Below are positions 1 to 7,139 of a stretch of DNA of 53,014 bases, piece after piece. Positions within the stretch are counted from its first letter, which is position 1. Each line of letters opens with the position of its first letter. The notes under the pieces are model-generated. The model saw nothing but the letters and a program-made list of their open reading frames with translations. It had not been told where the DNA came from and did not search any database. The stretch comes from Sedimentisphaerales bacterium (lineage in GTDB: Bacteria > Planctomycetota > Phycisphaerae > Sedimentisphaerales > SG8-4): the NCBI GenBank assembly GCA_016928975.1, contig JAFGJR010000250.1, forward strand, positions 1 through 53,014. The letters are read 5' to 3'. Both the position numbers and the translations under genes were made by a program.

Positions 1-184
1 AAGCTCCCGGCAAACCTCTACACTATACTGCTTCGCCATGCACACCATCCGTGGCCATGCCAACTGCCCCCCAAGACGCACCCATGCACGGCCAAGACAC
101 TACCTTAGGAATTGCCGCAGGTCAAAGAGAAACGATGGAGCAGGTCGTCGATATCGTGAGGAAAGCACACGGCCTCGCGGCGGC

Positions 185-361
185 TCAGTCTTTCAACCTG
201 GCAAGAATGTGCCGTGACAAGTGCTCATTGATTTCGCGATGGCGAGGTACGGGCTGACACATGCCGGTTCGGGGATTCTGATACCAATCGTGGCGACCAC
301 CATGGCGAAGCAGGATACATCCCTCATCCTCCAGACGCCGGATCAGATCCGCTCGCTTCAT
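185..361 (-). CDS. hicA: HicA-family mRNA interferase toxin
   Basis: This 58-residue protein is read directly from the minus strand. It begins MKRADLIRRLEDEGC and continues through RHGGRHDWYQNPRTG and CQPVPRHREI to a C-terminal LSRHILARLKD. This is the small double-stranded RNA-binding fold of HicA: an N-terminal helix, a G-x-H segment carrying the predicted catalytic histidine, a strand with a P-R-H turn, and a final helix. Known HicA proteins cleave mRNA and are neutralised by HicB. Its ATG overlaps the stop codon of the upstream hicB by four bases (ATGA), so translation is probably coupled. The order hicB then hicA is the less common one. The frame is intact and the length is normal for the family. 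Confidence 0.87.
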   Translation of the reverse strand: MKRADLIRRLEDEGCILLRHGGRHDWYQNPRTGMCQPVPRHREINEHLSRHILARLKD

Positions 362-549
362 GCGATCTCCAGCTCCGCCACTCGCCGTACGCCAGGTATC
401 CGTCCGCTCGTCAACTCCTCATGGAGATCCTTGAGATTCTCCTGAAGCTCGTCGACCGTTTCCCCCTGGGTCATATAATCCGGATACTCCTCCAGGTACC
501 CCAACCACATTTCTCCGTCCTGCCAATAGATGTAACGAACTGTCTTCAT
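358..549 (-). CDS. hicB: HicB-family antitoxin
   Basis: The protein is 63 residues from MKTVRYIYWQDGEMWLGYLE, followed by EYPDYMTQGETVDELQENLKD. That is the typical HicB partial RNase H-like fold (strand, strand with YLEEYP, then a T-x-G-x-T/S-x-x-E-L helix). No separate DNA-binding domain follows, so any autoregulation would rely on the core or on the complex. A longer in-frame start upstream exists at 654, but the conserved domain and a promoter ending six bases before the ATG at 549 favour the short form. It overlaps hicA by four bases. Known HicB proteins bind HicA and block its active site. Confidence 0.85.
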   Translation of the reverse strand: MKTVRYIYWQDGEMWLGYLEEYPDYMTQGETVDELQENLKDLHEELTSGRIPGVRRVAELEIA

Positions 550-555
550 GACCGT

Positions 556-585
556 AGTATACCATCCAGGCAGTACCCAAATCAA
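556..585 (-). promoter_or_regulatory. Predicted leaderless promoter of hicBA
   Basis: On the minus strand TTGATT, an 18-base spacer and TATACT are followed by only six bases (ACGGTC) and then the hicB ATG. Transcription would start at or within a base or two of the start codon, and no Shine-Dalgarno sequence is present. The same spacing recurs at several other genes in this window, which raises confidence. Confidence 0.6.
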
Positions 586-665
586 CGAGTCTCCGCGACG
601 ATCAGACCCGTACTCTGCACGAGGTAGCTCGCGTTCCCGTATGCGAACTGGCATCGCGTGGCCGA

Positions 666-1166
666 TCAGGTCCGGACGATGAAGTAGATGGTAAGCTCCA
701 GGACGATCGTGGAGAAAACTCCCGCCGCCACGTCGTCCAGCAGGATGCCCCAGCCGCCAGGGAAGGACTCCAACTTTCTTATGGGCCAGGGTTTGACAAT
801 ATCGAAAGCCCGAAACAGGAGGAATCCGAACAGGGCGATCCAGAGGCCCTCCCCGCCGGACACATCTCGTGGCAACAACAGCGGAATCGCCAGGAGCGTG
901 AGCGCCTGCCCGGCGAATTCATCCATCACGACCTCGCCGGGATCGTCCTTTCCTACCGCCGCCACCGATGCCGGCGCACAGCAAAGACAAGCGACCGACC
1001 CCAGCACGATCATCGCACCCATGATGACTGTGGTCCCGCCGGGCGGCACGTCGATGTACATGAGCAAGCCGAACATGATTACCGGCGGAAGCGACCCCCA
1101 GGTCCCCGGCGCCACCGGCAGCCACCCCAACCCAAAACACACTGCGATCCATCGTTTCACAGTCAT
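666..1166 (-). CDS. pgpA: Phosphatidylglycerophosphatase A
   Basis: This 166-residue membrane enzyme dephosphorylates phosphatidylglycerol phosphate to phosphatidylglycerol. The family hallmarks are visible: FGLGWLPVAPGTWGSL at residues 11-26, DEFAGQ at 82-87 with the acidic catalytic residues, and FDIVKPWPI followed by GGWGILLDDVAAG near the end. Hydrophobic segments lie between these motifs. I chose MTVKRW as the start; an in-frame start 14 codons upstream would run into the preceding gene. It begins one base after the stop of the TOPRIM-like gene at 1168, so it may be transcribed from the defence-like cassette upstream. Length and motifs are normal. Confidence 0.9.
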   Translation of the reverse strand: MTVKRWIAVCFGLGWLPVAPGTWGSLPPVIMFGLLMYIDVPPGGTTVIMGAMIVLGSVACLCCAPASVAAVGKDDPGEVVMDEFAGQALTLLAIPLLLPRDVSGGEGLWIALFGFLLFRAFDIVKPWPIRKLESFPGGWGILLDDVAAGVFSTIVLELTIYFIVRT

Positions 1167-1167
1167 A

Positions 1168-1749
1168 TCACGTGCTCTGGGCAAAGAAGGTTCGCAGGCG
1201 GTCCTCAAGATCAGCGAGCTCCGGACAAACCGACAGAAGCCCCCGGTAGTTGGCCAGCGTCTCGCGGGTCAAGCGCTCTCGACCACCGCCAGGGCTGCGG
1301 CTATCCCCAAATTGATTGAGAAACGGCTCGAACACGTTCTCCTTCAAATGTGGGTGTTGGCGCACATCTCCCCAGGAGAGTGTCAGCTTGTCCCGGTGAC
1401 CAGCCAATAACCACGCCTCGACTTCAGGCGTCGCGGCACAGCAAAAGAGATGAATGCCTTGCCCAGTCAATTCGGTCTCCAGAGCCGCCAAGCCGCTTGC
1501 GCGGTCGCCATCGGGCAGAAACAGCCACAGATGCAAATGCTTGTAGCGGTCGACGAGGTCGCCCCGGATCGCACTGATTGCGTGAGCGTAGCCATTCAGT
1601 TTGGGGTTGGTCAGCACCGTCACGTCCGCGTTTGGCTTGCCCAGTTCCGTCAGCATCCGCTCAACGATAGGCTTGAGAATGTAGCCATTATAGGTCGGGT
1701 CTTCGGGAATGATAAGCACCCGAAAGCTCACAGGGCGGTCTCCATCCAA
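1168..1749 (-). CDS. TOPRIM-like partner of an SMC-type ATPase (uncharacterised)
   Basis: This 193-residue protein has no name I can give with certainty. Three acidic signatures resemble a TOPRIM/OLD-type nuclease core: an N-terminal strand ending in IIPEDPTYNGYI (Glu15), a WLFLPDGDRA strand with a D-x-D (about residues 75-84), and AATPEVEAWLLAG (about 104-116) with a conserved E-x-W. The first 22 bases overlap the 3' end of the ATPase gene, so the two are co-translated. Pairs of an ABC/SMC-like ATPase and a TOPRIM-like effector are the architecture of PARIS (AriA/AriB) and related defence modules. That parallel is by layout and motifs only. The protein could instead be a DUF4276-, DUF3226- or RloB-like member. 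Confidence 0.6.
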   Translation of the reverse strand: MDGDRPVSFRVLIIPEDPTYNGYILKPIVERMLTELGKPNADVTVLTNPKLNGYAHAISAIRGDLVDRYKHLHLWLFLPDGDRASGLAALETELTGQGIHLFCCAATPEVEAWLLAGHRDKLTLSWGDVRQHPHLKENVFEPFLNQFGDSRSPGGGRERLTRETLANYRGLLSVCPELADLEDRLRTFFAQST

Positions 1750-2903
1750 CCTTCCGCAAACAGGTCGCTGATCGGCTGCTTGCTCACGATCTCATTGAAC
1801 CGAGGAATCTCGTTCAGAGGAACGATCCGCGACTCGCCGGTCTCCTCCTCGCGCCTGCAATAGAATGTGGTGGCGTACTCCTCCGGCTTGAGCCACGCCA
1901 ACACGATTGGTGAATGCGTCGTGACCATGACCTGAGTCTTACCGGCCGCGGCTCGACTTCGGAGCAACTCGACCAGCAACCGCAACCGGCTGGCATGAAT
2001 GCCATTCTCGATTTCCTCTATCGTGAGGATGCCCGGCATGTCCGGCTGAAAGAACGCCGCCGCAATCGCCGCAAAGCGGAGCGTCCCGTCCGAGAGAGCC
2101 GGCGCAGGCCATTCACGGCCTCTCTCTTTCATCATCACCATCGGCTCACCCAGCGCGCCCTTCAATACGCCGACATCATCCACGTCACGAGGCCGCAGCT
2201 CTCGTAGCCAACTCAGGTACGCTTCCTTGATCGCGGGGTCATTACAGATCATCCGAATCAACGCGGCGAAGTTCTCCCCATGCTCACCCATCCGCTTGAT
2301 TTCATAGGCCTGCGAGTACGCACGCAACAGCACCGGCGAAGGGTCGATCCGTTGCATATCAGCTAAGAGACGCGGTAAGAGTTCGACTCTCCGATCAGCC
2401 CTGCGAGCGATTTGCGTCAAGACCGGACGGTCGTCGTCGATATCAGCCCACTCCTCCTTATGGGTCTGGCTGAAGTAATGGACCTGCCTGTGTGGGAGCA
2501 CCCTCGTCGGCCCAGCCGAGTAGATGAATTGCCCGGGGATAGACAAAGACTCCTGGCAAAACTGCCCCTCCTTTGGCGAGAAGGTAATCGACAACCCAAG
2601 CTCTTCTGGGAGTCTCCAATCAACCCGGAAGGACGTAGGTTTGTTCGCCTCCTCAGGGGCAAATCCAATTCTTTCGCTTCCGCCACGGATGCCTTCCCAG
2701 ACCTCGCTTGTGGCGCTTTTGGGTTTGCCGTCGAGGATCTCAGAGAGTGTGAAGCCGTAGCCGATGCCTTGGAGGACGCGAAGGGCGTCGAAGAAGTTAG
2801 ACTTGCCGCTGGCGTTTGGGCCAATGAAGATATTCAGAGGCCCCAGCTTGAGGGTCACGTCCTTGAAGCTCTTGAAGTTCTTAATCGTTATCCGTTCGAT
2901 CAT
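1728..2903 (-). CDS. SMC/RecF-like AAA ATPase of a two-gene cassette
   Basis: From MIERITIKNFKSFKDV the protein is 391 residues. Walker A GPNASGKS lies at residues 28-35, an ABC-like signature LSDGTLRFAAIA precedes Walker B ILTIEEIENGIH, and a TTHSPIVL switch histidine follows. This is the AAA_21/AAA_15 group of stand-alone SMC-type ATPases that act with a nuclease or other effector. The next gene, overlapping by 22 bases, is the TOPRIM-like protein. A sigma70-like promoter lies just upstream. Its -10 box ends seven bases before an in-frame GTG at 2912 (GTG AGC CCT ATG), so a leaderless GTG start adding three residues is a real alternative to the ATG used here. The specific biological target is unknown. 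Confidence 0.85.
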   Translation of the reverse strand: MIERITIKNFKSFKDVTLKLGPLNIFIGPNASGKSNFFDALRVLQGIGYGFTLSEILDGKPKSATSEVWEGIRGGSERIGFAPEEANKPTSFRVDWRLPEELGLSITFSPKEGQFCQESLSIPGQFIYSAGPTRVLPHRQVHYFSQTHKEEWADIDDDRPVLTQIARRADRRVELLPRLLADMQRIDPSPVLLRAYSQAYEIKRMGEHGENFAALIRMICNDPAIKEAYLSWLRELRPRDVDDVGVLKGALGEPMVMMKERGREWPAPALSDGTLRFAAIAAAFFQPDMPGILTIEEIENGIHASRLRLLVELLRSRAAAGKTQVMVTTHSPIVLAWLKPEEYATTFYCRREEETGESRIVPLNEIPRFNEIVSKQPISDLFAEGWMETAL

Positions 2904-2919
2904 AGGGCTCACCGACACG

Positions 2920-2948
2920 AGTGTACCGCAGGGAGAGTAACCCTGCAA
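2920..2948 (-). promoter_or_regulatory. Predicted promoter of the ATPase/TOPRIM cassette
   Basis: Minus strand TTGCAG, a 17-base spacer and TACACT, then seven bases to an in-frame GTG at 2912 and 16 to the ATG at 2903. The cassette therefore has its own promoter, immediately after the stop codon of the dGTPase-like gene. Confidence 0.55.
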
Positions 2949-2956
2949 CAGATAGT

Positions 2957-4057
2957 CTACGAAGCCGTGACGCCGAGGCGCTTGAGGCAGTAGCGGTCGG
3001 TCATGCCGGCGATGTAGTCGCAGACGACCCGGTGCAGGCCGTGCTCGGGGATGAAGTCACGGAAGTAACCGGGCATCCGCTGAGGGTCGCGACAGAGCTG
3101 CTCAAAAAGCTCGGTCAGCCAGCCTCTTGCCCTCTGTGCGGCCGTCACCAGCTTCTCGTGGTGATAGAAGTCCGCGTACAGGAATCGTTCGAGCTCCGCC
3201 AGCAACCCGTCGCTCTCATCTGAGAGTCTGACTAGGTCCTCCGCTCGGTCGCAGGCCTGGCAAGGGGTCTGGATGCCGGCGTCGGCGATCTGTCTGTGGC
3301 TGGTGTCGATGCAATCGCTGACGAGCCGGTCCGTGATGGTCTTGGCCGTGCGGGTCCGCCGGATCGTCCAGTCCGGGATACGCTCGACACCGACTTTCTT
3401 CGTCGCGTCGGTATAGATCTGCACGTGCCGCATCTGGTTGCCGTCGATCAGCCGGGCACGAAGGCCGTCCTCCAGGTCGTGACAATTGTATGCGATACGG
3501 TCGGCCACGTCGGCCACCTGGCCTTCCAGCGTGCAGTTGGCCTCGGCGAAGCTGCGGTCCTCGGACAGATCGTACGGACTGTTGTGCTTGGCCAGGCCCA
3601 GCCGGGTCTCGTACATCAGGTTCAGTCCCAGGAACGCGGGGTACGGATGCTCGAGCAACGTCACGATGCGCAGCGTCTGGGCATTGTGCTCGAATCCGCC
3701 GTAGCCGGCCATCAGCTCGTTGAGCACTTGCTCGCCACTATGCCCGAATGGCGGATGCCCAAGATCGTGGCCGAGGCAAATCGCCTCCGTGAGGTTCTCG
3801 TTGAGTCCGAGCACTTTGGCGATGGTCCTGCCGATCTGGGCGACCTCGATGCTGTGCGTCAGGCGGGACCGGTAGTAGTCGTCGAGTCCGGGAGAGAGGA
3901 CCTGGGTCTTGCCCTCGAGGCGCCGGAACGCCGAGCTGTGGATGATCCGGTCGCGGTCCCGCTCGAAATCCGAGCGGTATGGATGGGGCGGCTCAGAGAA
4001 GGCTCGGCCCTTGCTCACCGCCTCCTTGACAGCATAGGATTGAAGTCCATCCGACAT
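2957..4057 (-). CDS. dgt: dGTPase-like HD-domain dNTP triphosphohydrolase
   Basis: The 366-residue protein matches the deoxyguanosinetriphosphate triphosphohydrolase-like family (type 2, shorter than the roughly 500-residue E. coli Dgt). It starts with PHPYRSDFERDRDRIIHSSAF and carries the HD metal site: RLTHS (His68), CLGHDLGHPPFGHSG (His97, Asp98) and the later AYNCHDLEDGL. Family members remove triphosphate from dNTPs and help control pool balance; some protect against phage by depleting dNTPs. The upstream region carries a short tandem repeat and no clear promoter that I can see. The gene ends nine bases before the promoter of the ATPase cassette, so the two are adjacent but probably separate units. 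Confidence 0.9.
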   Translation of the reverse strand: MSDGLQSYAVKEAVSKGRAFSEPPHPYRSDFERDRDRIIHSSAFRRLEGKTQVLSPGLDDYYRSRLTHSIEVAQIGRTIAKVLGLNENLTEAICLGHDLGHPPFGHSGEQVLNELMAGYGGFEHNAQTLRIVTLLEHPYPAFLGLNLMYETRLGLAKHNSPYDLSEDRSFAEANCTLEGQVADVADRIAYNCHDLEDGLRARLIDGNQMRHVQIYTDATKKVGVERIPDWTIRRTRTAKTITDRLVSDCIDTSHRQIADAGIQTPCQACDRAEDLVRLSDESDGLLAELERFLYADFYHHEKLVTAAQRARGWLTELFEQLCRDPQRMPGYFRDFIPEHGLHRVVCDYIAGMTDRYCLKRLGVTAS

Positions 4058-4077
4058 CGAGACTCACTCTGCGATAC

Positions 4078-4113
4078 GTCCTATCCGTCTCATTCGTCCT
4101 GTGGGTCCTATAC
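4078..4113. repeat. Imperfect 9-bp tandem repeat upstream of dgt
   Basis: Four consecutive 9-base units, GTCCTATCC, GTCTCATTC, GTCCTGTGG and GTCCTATAC, share the pattern GTCYYRTNN. They lie in the 100-base gap between the HIT gene and dgt. Such degenerate tandem motifs look like a dispersed genomic repeat rather than an operator. Confidence 0.6.
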
Positions 4114-4157
4114 GCCCCCCAAGACTCACAGGATGGATGAGGCGTTTCGTCCCGCTC

Positions 4158-4667
4158 TCACACACTCGGCAGATTCTGCTCCGCACTCACCTTTTTCAGC
4201 TCCGCCAGCAGATCATCCAGCGACTGGCTGATGACCTTGGTATCGCTACAGACCGCCATGAAATTCGTATCTCCATCCCAGCGCGGCACGACGTGGACGT
4301 GCATGTGCCCGGGCAGGCCCGCCCCGGCGCAGCGCCCGAAGTTCAATCCCACGTTGAAGCCGTGCGGGCCAATGGCCAGCGACAGCGCCCTCTGCGATTC
4401 GCGCACCAGCTTGATCAGCTCCAGCATCTCGTCCTCCGACGTCTGGCCGAGCTCGGCGATGTGCCGCGCCGGGGCCACGAGCAGATGCCCGTTGTTGTAC
4501 GGGAAGCGATTCAGGACCACGAGGCTCCTGTCGGTCCGCCACAGGACCAGGTTCTCCTGGTCCTTCTCGGGATGCGCGTAGTTGTGGCAGAGAAAACAGT
4601 CACTGGTCTTCTCGATCGCCCGGATATAGGGAATTCTCCACGGAGCCCACAGGTTGTTCTGTTTCAA
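4158..4667 (-). CDS. HIT-family nucleotide hydrolase/phosphorylase
   Basis: The protein has the C-terminal histidine triad HMHVHVVPRW (about residues 121-130) and an N-terminal LWAPWRIPYI typical of the Ap4A phosphorylase/HIT group found beside lipid genes in actinobacteria and planctomycetes. Two cysteines in DCFLCHN (residues 24 and 27) may bind zinc together with later histidines. Members act on dinucleoside polyphosphates or nucleotide-AMP adducts. Start choice: an in-frame GTG at 4685 is followed directly by GGGAGG, which looks like the ribosome-binding site itself. The TTG at 4667, ten bases after that site and giving MKQNNLWAPW, is therefore preferred. The exact substrate is not determined. 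Confidence 0.85.
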   Translation of the reverse strand: MKQNNLWAPWRIPYIRAIEKTSDCFLCHNYAHPEKDQENLVLWRTDRSLVVLNRFPYNNGHLLVAPARHIAELGQTSEDEMLELIKLVRESQRALSLAIGPHGFNVGLNFGRCAGAGLPGHMHVHVVPRWDGDTNFMAVCSDTKVISQSLDDLLAELKKVSAEQNLPSV

Positions 4668-4689
4668 GATGCCGTTACCTCCCACTCAC

Positions 4690-4832
4690 AAGAAATACGA
4701 AGCACGAAATCCGAAACCACGAAATCCAAAGGCCCCAAACGCGATCACCGCTCGCCCGACCCGTTTCGAATTTTCGGTTCTCCTTCAGTTGAGCCTGTTT
4801 CAAATTCCGATATTCGTATTTCGCATTTCCGA
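4690..4832. repeat. Degenerate inverted repeat rich in GAAATNCGAA motifs
   Basis: The left arm holds GAAATACGAAGCACGAAATC and CACGAAATCC. The right arm holds the complementary pattern TTTCGAATTTTCGG and ATTCGTATTTCGCATTTC. About 35 bases of unrelated sequence separate the arms. The right arm runs into the 3' end of the next gene and supplies its last codons and stop. Confidence 0.6.
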
Positions 4833-5843
4833 GTCCAACAATTCCATCGTCAGGGTCTGGTCGATCCGGATGTGCGGGCTCGCCCGAATCCCGATGGGCG
4901 GCAGCGAGGCATCCATCTCTACCGTATATCTCTGCTGATAGCTCTCCACCCGGCCGACGTCGACGTTGAACAGCTCCTGCCCCTCGCCCACCAGGCTCGA
5001 CGGCTGATACGCGCCGAGGAAGCCGAACGTGCCGCTCATCTGGAATCGGCCGGAATAGGGCACCGGCCAGCTCGTCGGCGCCTGCTCGGCCAGACGGTAC
5101 GTGCTCCGAATGACCGCCACGCGCCCCTTGTCCGTCTGGCGGATCTCATCGAGTCGATAGGCGACGTCCCGGGCCGCGCGCATCACCATCGGCGTCGGCA
5201 CTGAGAGTTGAGACGACCACGCCCGTCCGAGGGGCACACCGCCGGCAGGCCGCTCGATGCTCGATTCCGCATCCCACAGAAACCACTGGCCGGCGACGAA
5301 ATCGCCGATCATGTCGGGCTCCTTGATCCGCCGGCCCTCGGTGCCGCCCCGGAATGCGCGCTCGCCCATTTCCTGAATCAGCGATTGAAGCTCTGCATTA
5401 TCTACGATGCGGCCGCGAGGGTCCGCCTTGAGGACGAAGGTCTTGCCCTGCGCGGTCTCTGCGGCGTCGGCCGCGGCGACCCGGCGGCCGGGCCCGCCGC
5501 CTCGCGTCGCCTTCACGGACTCACACACTGCACGGATCGTGCTGATCCCGTACGGGTCCACCTCGACCGGCGTGTAGGCGACGACCACCTCCAGTTGCTC
5601 CCACTGCTCCTGCACCCTGTCGGCACGGGATTGCGTGCGGGGGTCCCAGTCCAACGTGATCTTGCGGCTCGAGACGAACTTGTAGCGCAGCGTCTGTCCC
5701 GGCTGGAAATCCACCGTGAACAGCACAGCCTTGCGAGAGAGCGCTCCGCCGGGGGACGAACACCCGCCCAGCAGCATCAGGACCGCCAGGGTCCCAGCCG
5801 TACATGCTATCTTCAAGCTCTGTCTCCTCCACGCCATCGTCAC
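4800..5843 (-). CDS. Lipoprotein, DUF6263-like, copy 2 of a tandem pair
   Basis: This 347-residue exported protein has an N-terminal basic stretch, a hydrophobic segment and a lipobox LMLLGGCSSP with the lipidated cysteine at about residue 28. The mature part begins FTVDFQPGQTLRYKFVSSRK, the opening strand pattern of DUF6263-type proteins, and is mostly predicted beta structure; no catalytic motif is apparent. It overlaps the upstream paralogue by four bases (ATGA) and shares its layout, so the pair probably arose by duplication and is co-transcribed. The last residues (MRNTNIGI) are encoded by the dispersed repeat, suggesting that an ancestral stop codon was lost when the repeat arrived. Function is unknown. 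Confidence 0.8.
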   Translation of the reverse strand: MTMAWRRQSLKIACTAGTLAVLMLLGGCSSPGGALSRKAVLFTVDFQPGQTLRYKFVSSRKITLDWDPRTQSRADRVQEQWEQLEVVVAYTPVEVDPYGISTIRAVCESVKATRGGGPGRRVAAADAAETAQGKTFVLKADPRGRIVDNAELQSLIQEMGERAFRGGTEGRRIKEPDMIGDFVAGQWFLWDAESSIERPAGGVPLGRAWSSQLSVPTPMVMRAARDVAYRLDEIRQTDKGRVAVIRSTYRLAEQAPTSWPVPYSGRFQMSGTFGFLGAYQPSSLVGEGQELFNVDVGRVESYQQRYTVEMDASLPPIGIRASPHIRIDQTLTMELLDSEMRNTNIGI

Positions 5844-6862
5844 TTCACCAGCTCAAGCCGTCGAAGCCAATTGGCCGCCATCTTCACCGCCGCCGGGTCG
5901 GCTTCGCCCTGGGCCGCCTCCGGGCTCAGCATCAGCCATTCCGTGCGCATCTGCTCGCTGCATTCGCGGACCCGCCCGTTCTCAAGCTCGAATACGCACC
6001 GGCCGCTGTAGTTGCTCGTGGTGTCGAGCGATGCGCCAAACGGGCCCATCGCCTGTGGCCCTGGCGTCTGCCCGGCAGCGGGGATTGCCTTCATATCCAC
6101 TATGGCCAGCCGTCCGTCATCACCCTCGGAAACCTCACGGAGCGTGTATACCCGCTCGAACGATTTCGAGCCCATCATGGAGAAGGAGAAGCTCTTCACG
6201 CTCGTCCAGCTCTGGCCGGGACGCACCGTGTCTTCCGTCAAGGCAGCCAACGGCGGCAGGGTGTGCCGCTCCTTGATTCCCTCGTCGGACAGAAGTCTCT
6301 GAGCCGTCGAATGGGCGGGGGAATCCGCCGGGATCGCAGAGCGAGCCTCAGCCGCGTCTACGACCTCCAGCATGTCGCCACGGCGGGAAAGCTTGATCCG
6401 GTAACTCTGACCGATGAGTCTGGCCAGCGGATTGGCCCGGCTCGCCTCGTTCTCGCTGTCGAAATCGAGAGTCAGCCGGTTGTGGATACGATTCGAGTAC
6501 TTCAGGGCCCGGATGGTGATCCGGACGATCGCGTCGCCGGACGCATCGATGCTCTCGACCTCCTGTTCGAACGTCATCTCAATCCGGTTGTCCGAGCGCC
6601 CGTCTTCAAAGCCGGCCGGCCTCGTCGATTCCGCCCCCTGCCAGGTCACGCTCTTTTCCTGCTCCAGGGTGGTCCTGTAGGTGGCGGTTGTCTTTGGCGT
6701 CAGTCGCAGTGTCAGGTCCACCGCCGATTTCGATTCGTCGGCTTGTGGCTCCGTTTGAACCCTTGGGCCCGAACCACTGCCGCTCCCGCACCCGCAGACC
6801 ATCAGCATCAAACCGGCAAAGCCCCCGCAGACGATGATATCGATTCTAAGCTCTCGTGCCAT
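5840..6862 (-). CDS. Lipoprotein, DUF6263-like, copy 1 of a tandem pair
   Basis: From MARELRIDII the protein is 340 residues, with a signal sequence ending in a lipobox (LMVCGCGSGSG). The mature region opens with VDLTLRLTPKTTATYRTTLE, the same motif pattern as its downstream neighbour. It also contains an RPGQSWTSVKSF segment that corresponds to FVAGQWFLWD in the paralogue. A further in-frame start 12 codons upstream is possible but would put charged residues before the signal. The two genes overlap by four bases. Both are likely outer- or inner-membrane-anchored periplasmic proteins of unknown role. Confidence 0.8.
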   Translation of the reverse strand: MARELRIDIIVCGGFAGLMLMVCGCGSGSGSGPRVQTEPQADESKSAVDLTLRLTPKTTATYRTTLEQEKSVTWQGAESTRPAGFEDGRSDNRIEMTFEQEVESIDASGDAIVRITIRALKYSNRIHNRLTLDFDSENEASRANPLARLIGQSYRIKLSRRGDMLEVVDAAEARSAIPADSPAHSTAQRLLSDEGIKERHTLPPLAALTEDTVRPGQSWTSVKSFSFSMMGSKSFERVYTLREVSEGDDGRLAIVDMKAIPAAGQTPGPQAMGPFGASLDTTSNYSGRCVFELENGRVRECSEQMRTEWLMLSPEAAQGEADPAAVKMAANWLRRLELVK

Positions 6863-7013
6863 ATAGCCTTCCTGCCCATTCACATGATCCTGCGGCATAC
6901 CCTCCCCGCCTGGGGCAATTATACGCCCGCCTTCCGGAGGAACAATGATTTTCCTTTGTCCGGTCCCCCGCCGGGTGCTAAACTCGGCGTTTTGGGTTGA
7001 ATGGGTTTGAGTA

Positions 7014-7109
7014 TGTCACCCCCGCGTAGGCGGGGGTCCAGGAAGACCCGATACGCAACTGGATTCCCGCCCCCCGAGCAGGTCGAGGGCAAGCTTCGCG
7101 GGAATGACA
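7014..7109. repeat. Palindromic interspersed repeat with TGTCA/TGACA ends
   Basis: The 96-base element starts TGTCACCCCCGCG and ends CGCGGGAATGACA, so its termini are inverted repeats. An internal hairpin CCCCCGCGTAGGCGGGGG lies at its left end. It sits 30 bases upstream of the ilvD start. No transposase is present. It resembles the GC-rich TGTCA...TGACA miniature elements found dispersed in many bacteria. Confidence 0.65.
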
Positions 7110-7139
7110 AGTCCGTGCATTTTTCGGAGAAGTTCGACA

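Noticed and set aside
51..257. Open frame of 68 codons on the plus strand
   Set aside because: It overlaps hicA on the other strand, has no ribosome-binding site and no recognisable domain. The 1-184 stretch shows nothing I can support.
688..1410. 240-codon plus-strand frame
   Set aside because: It is antisense to pgpA and the TOPRIM-like gene, both with clear motifs; its composition is a shadow of GC-rich codon bias.
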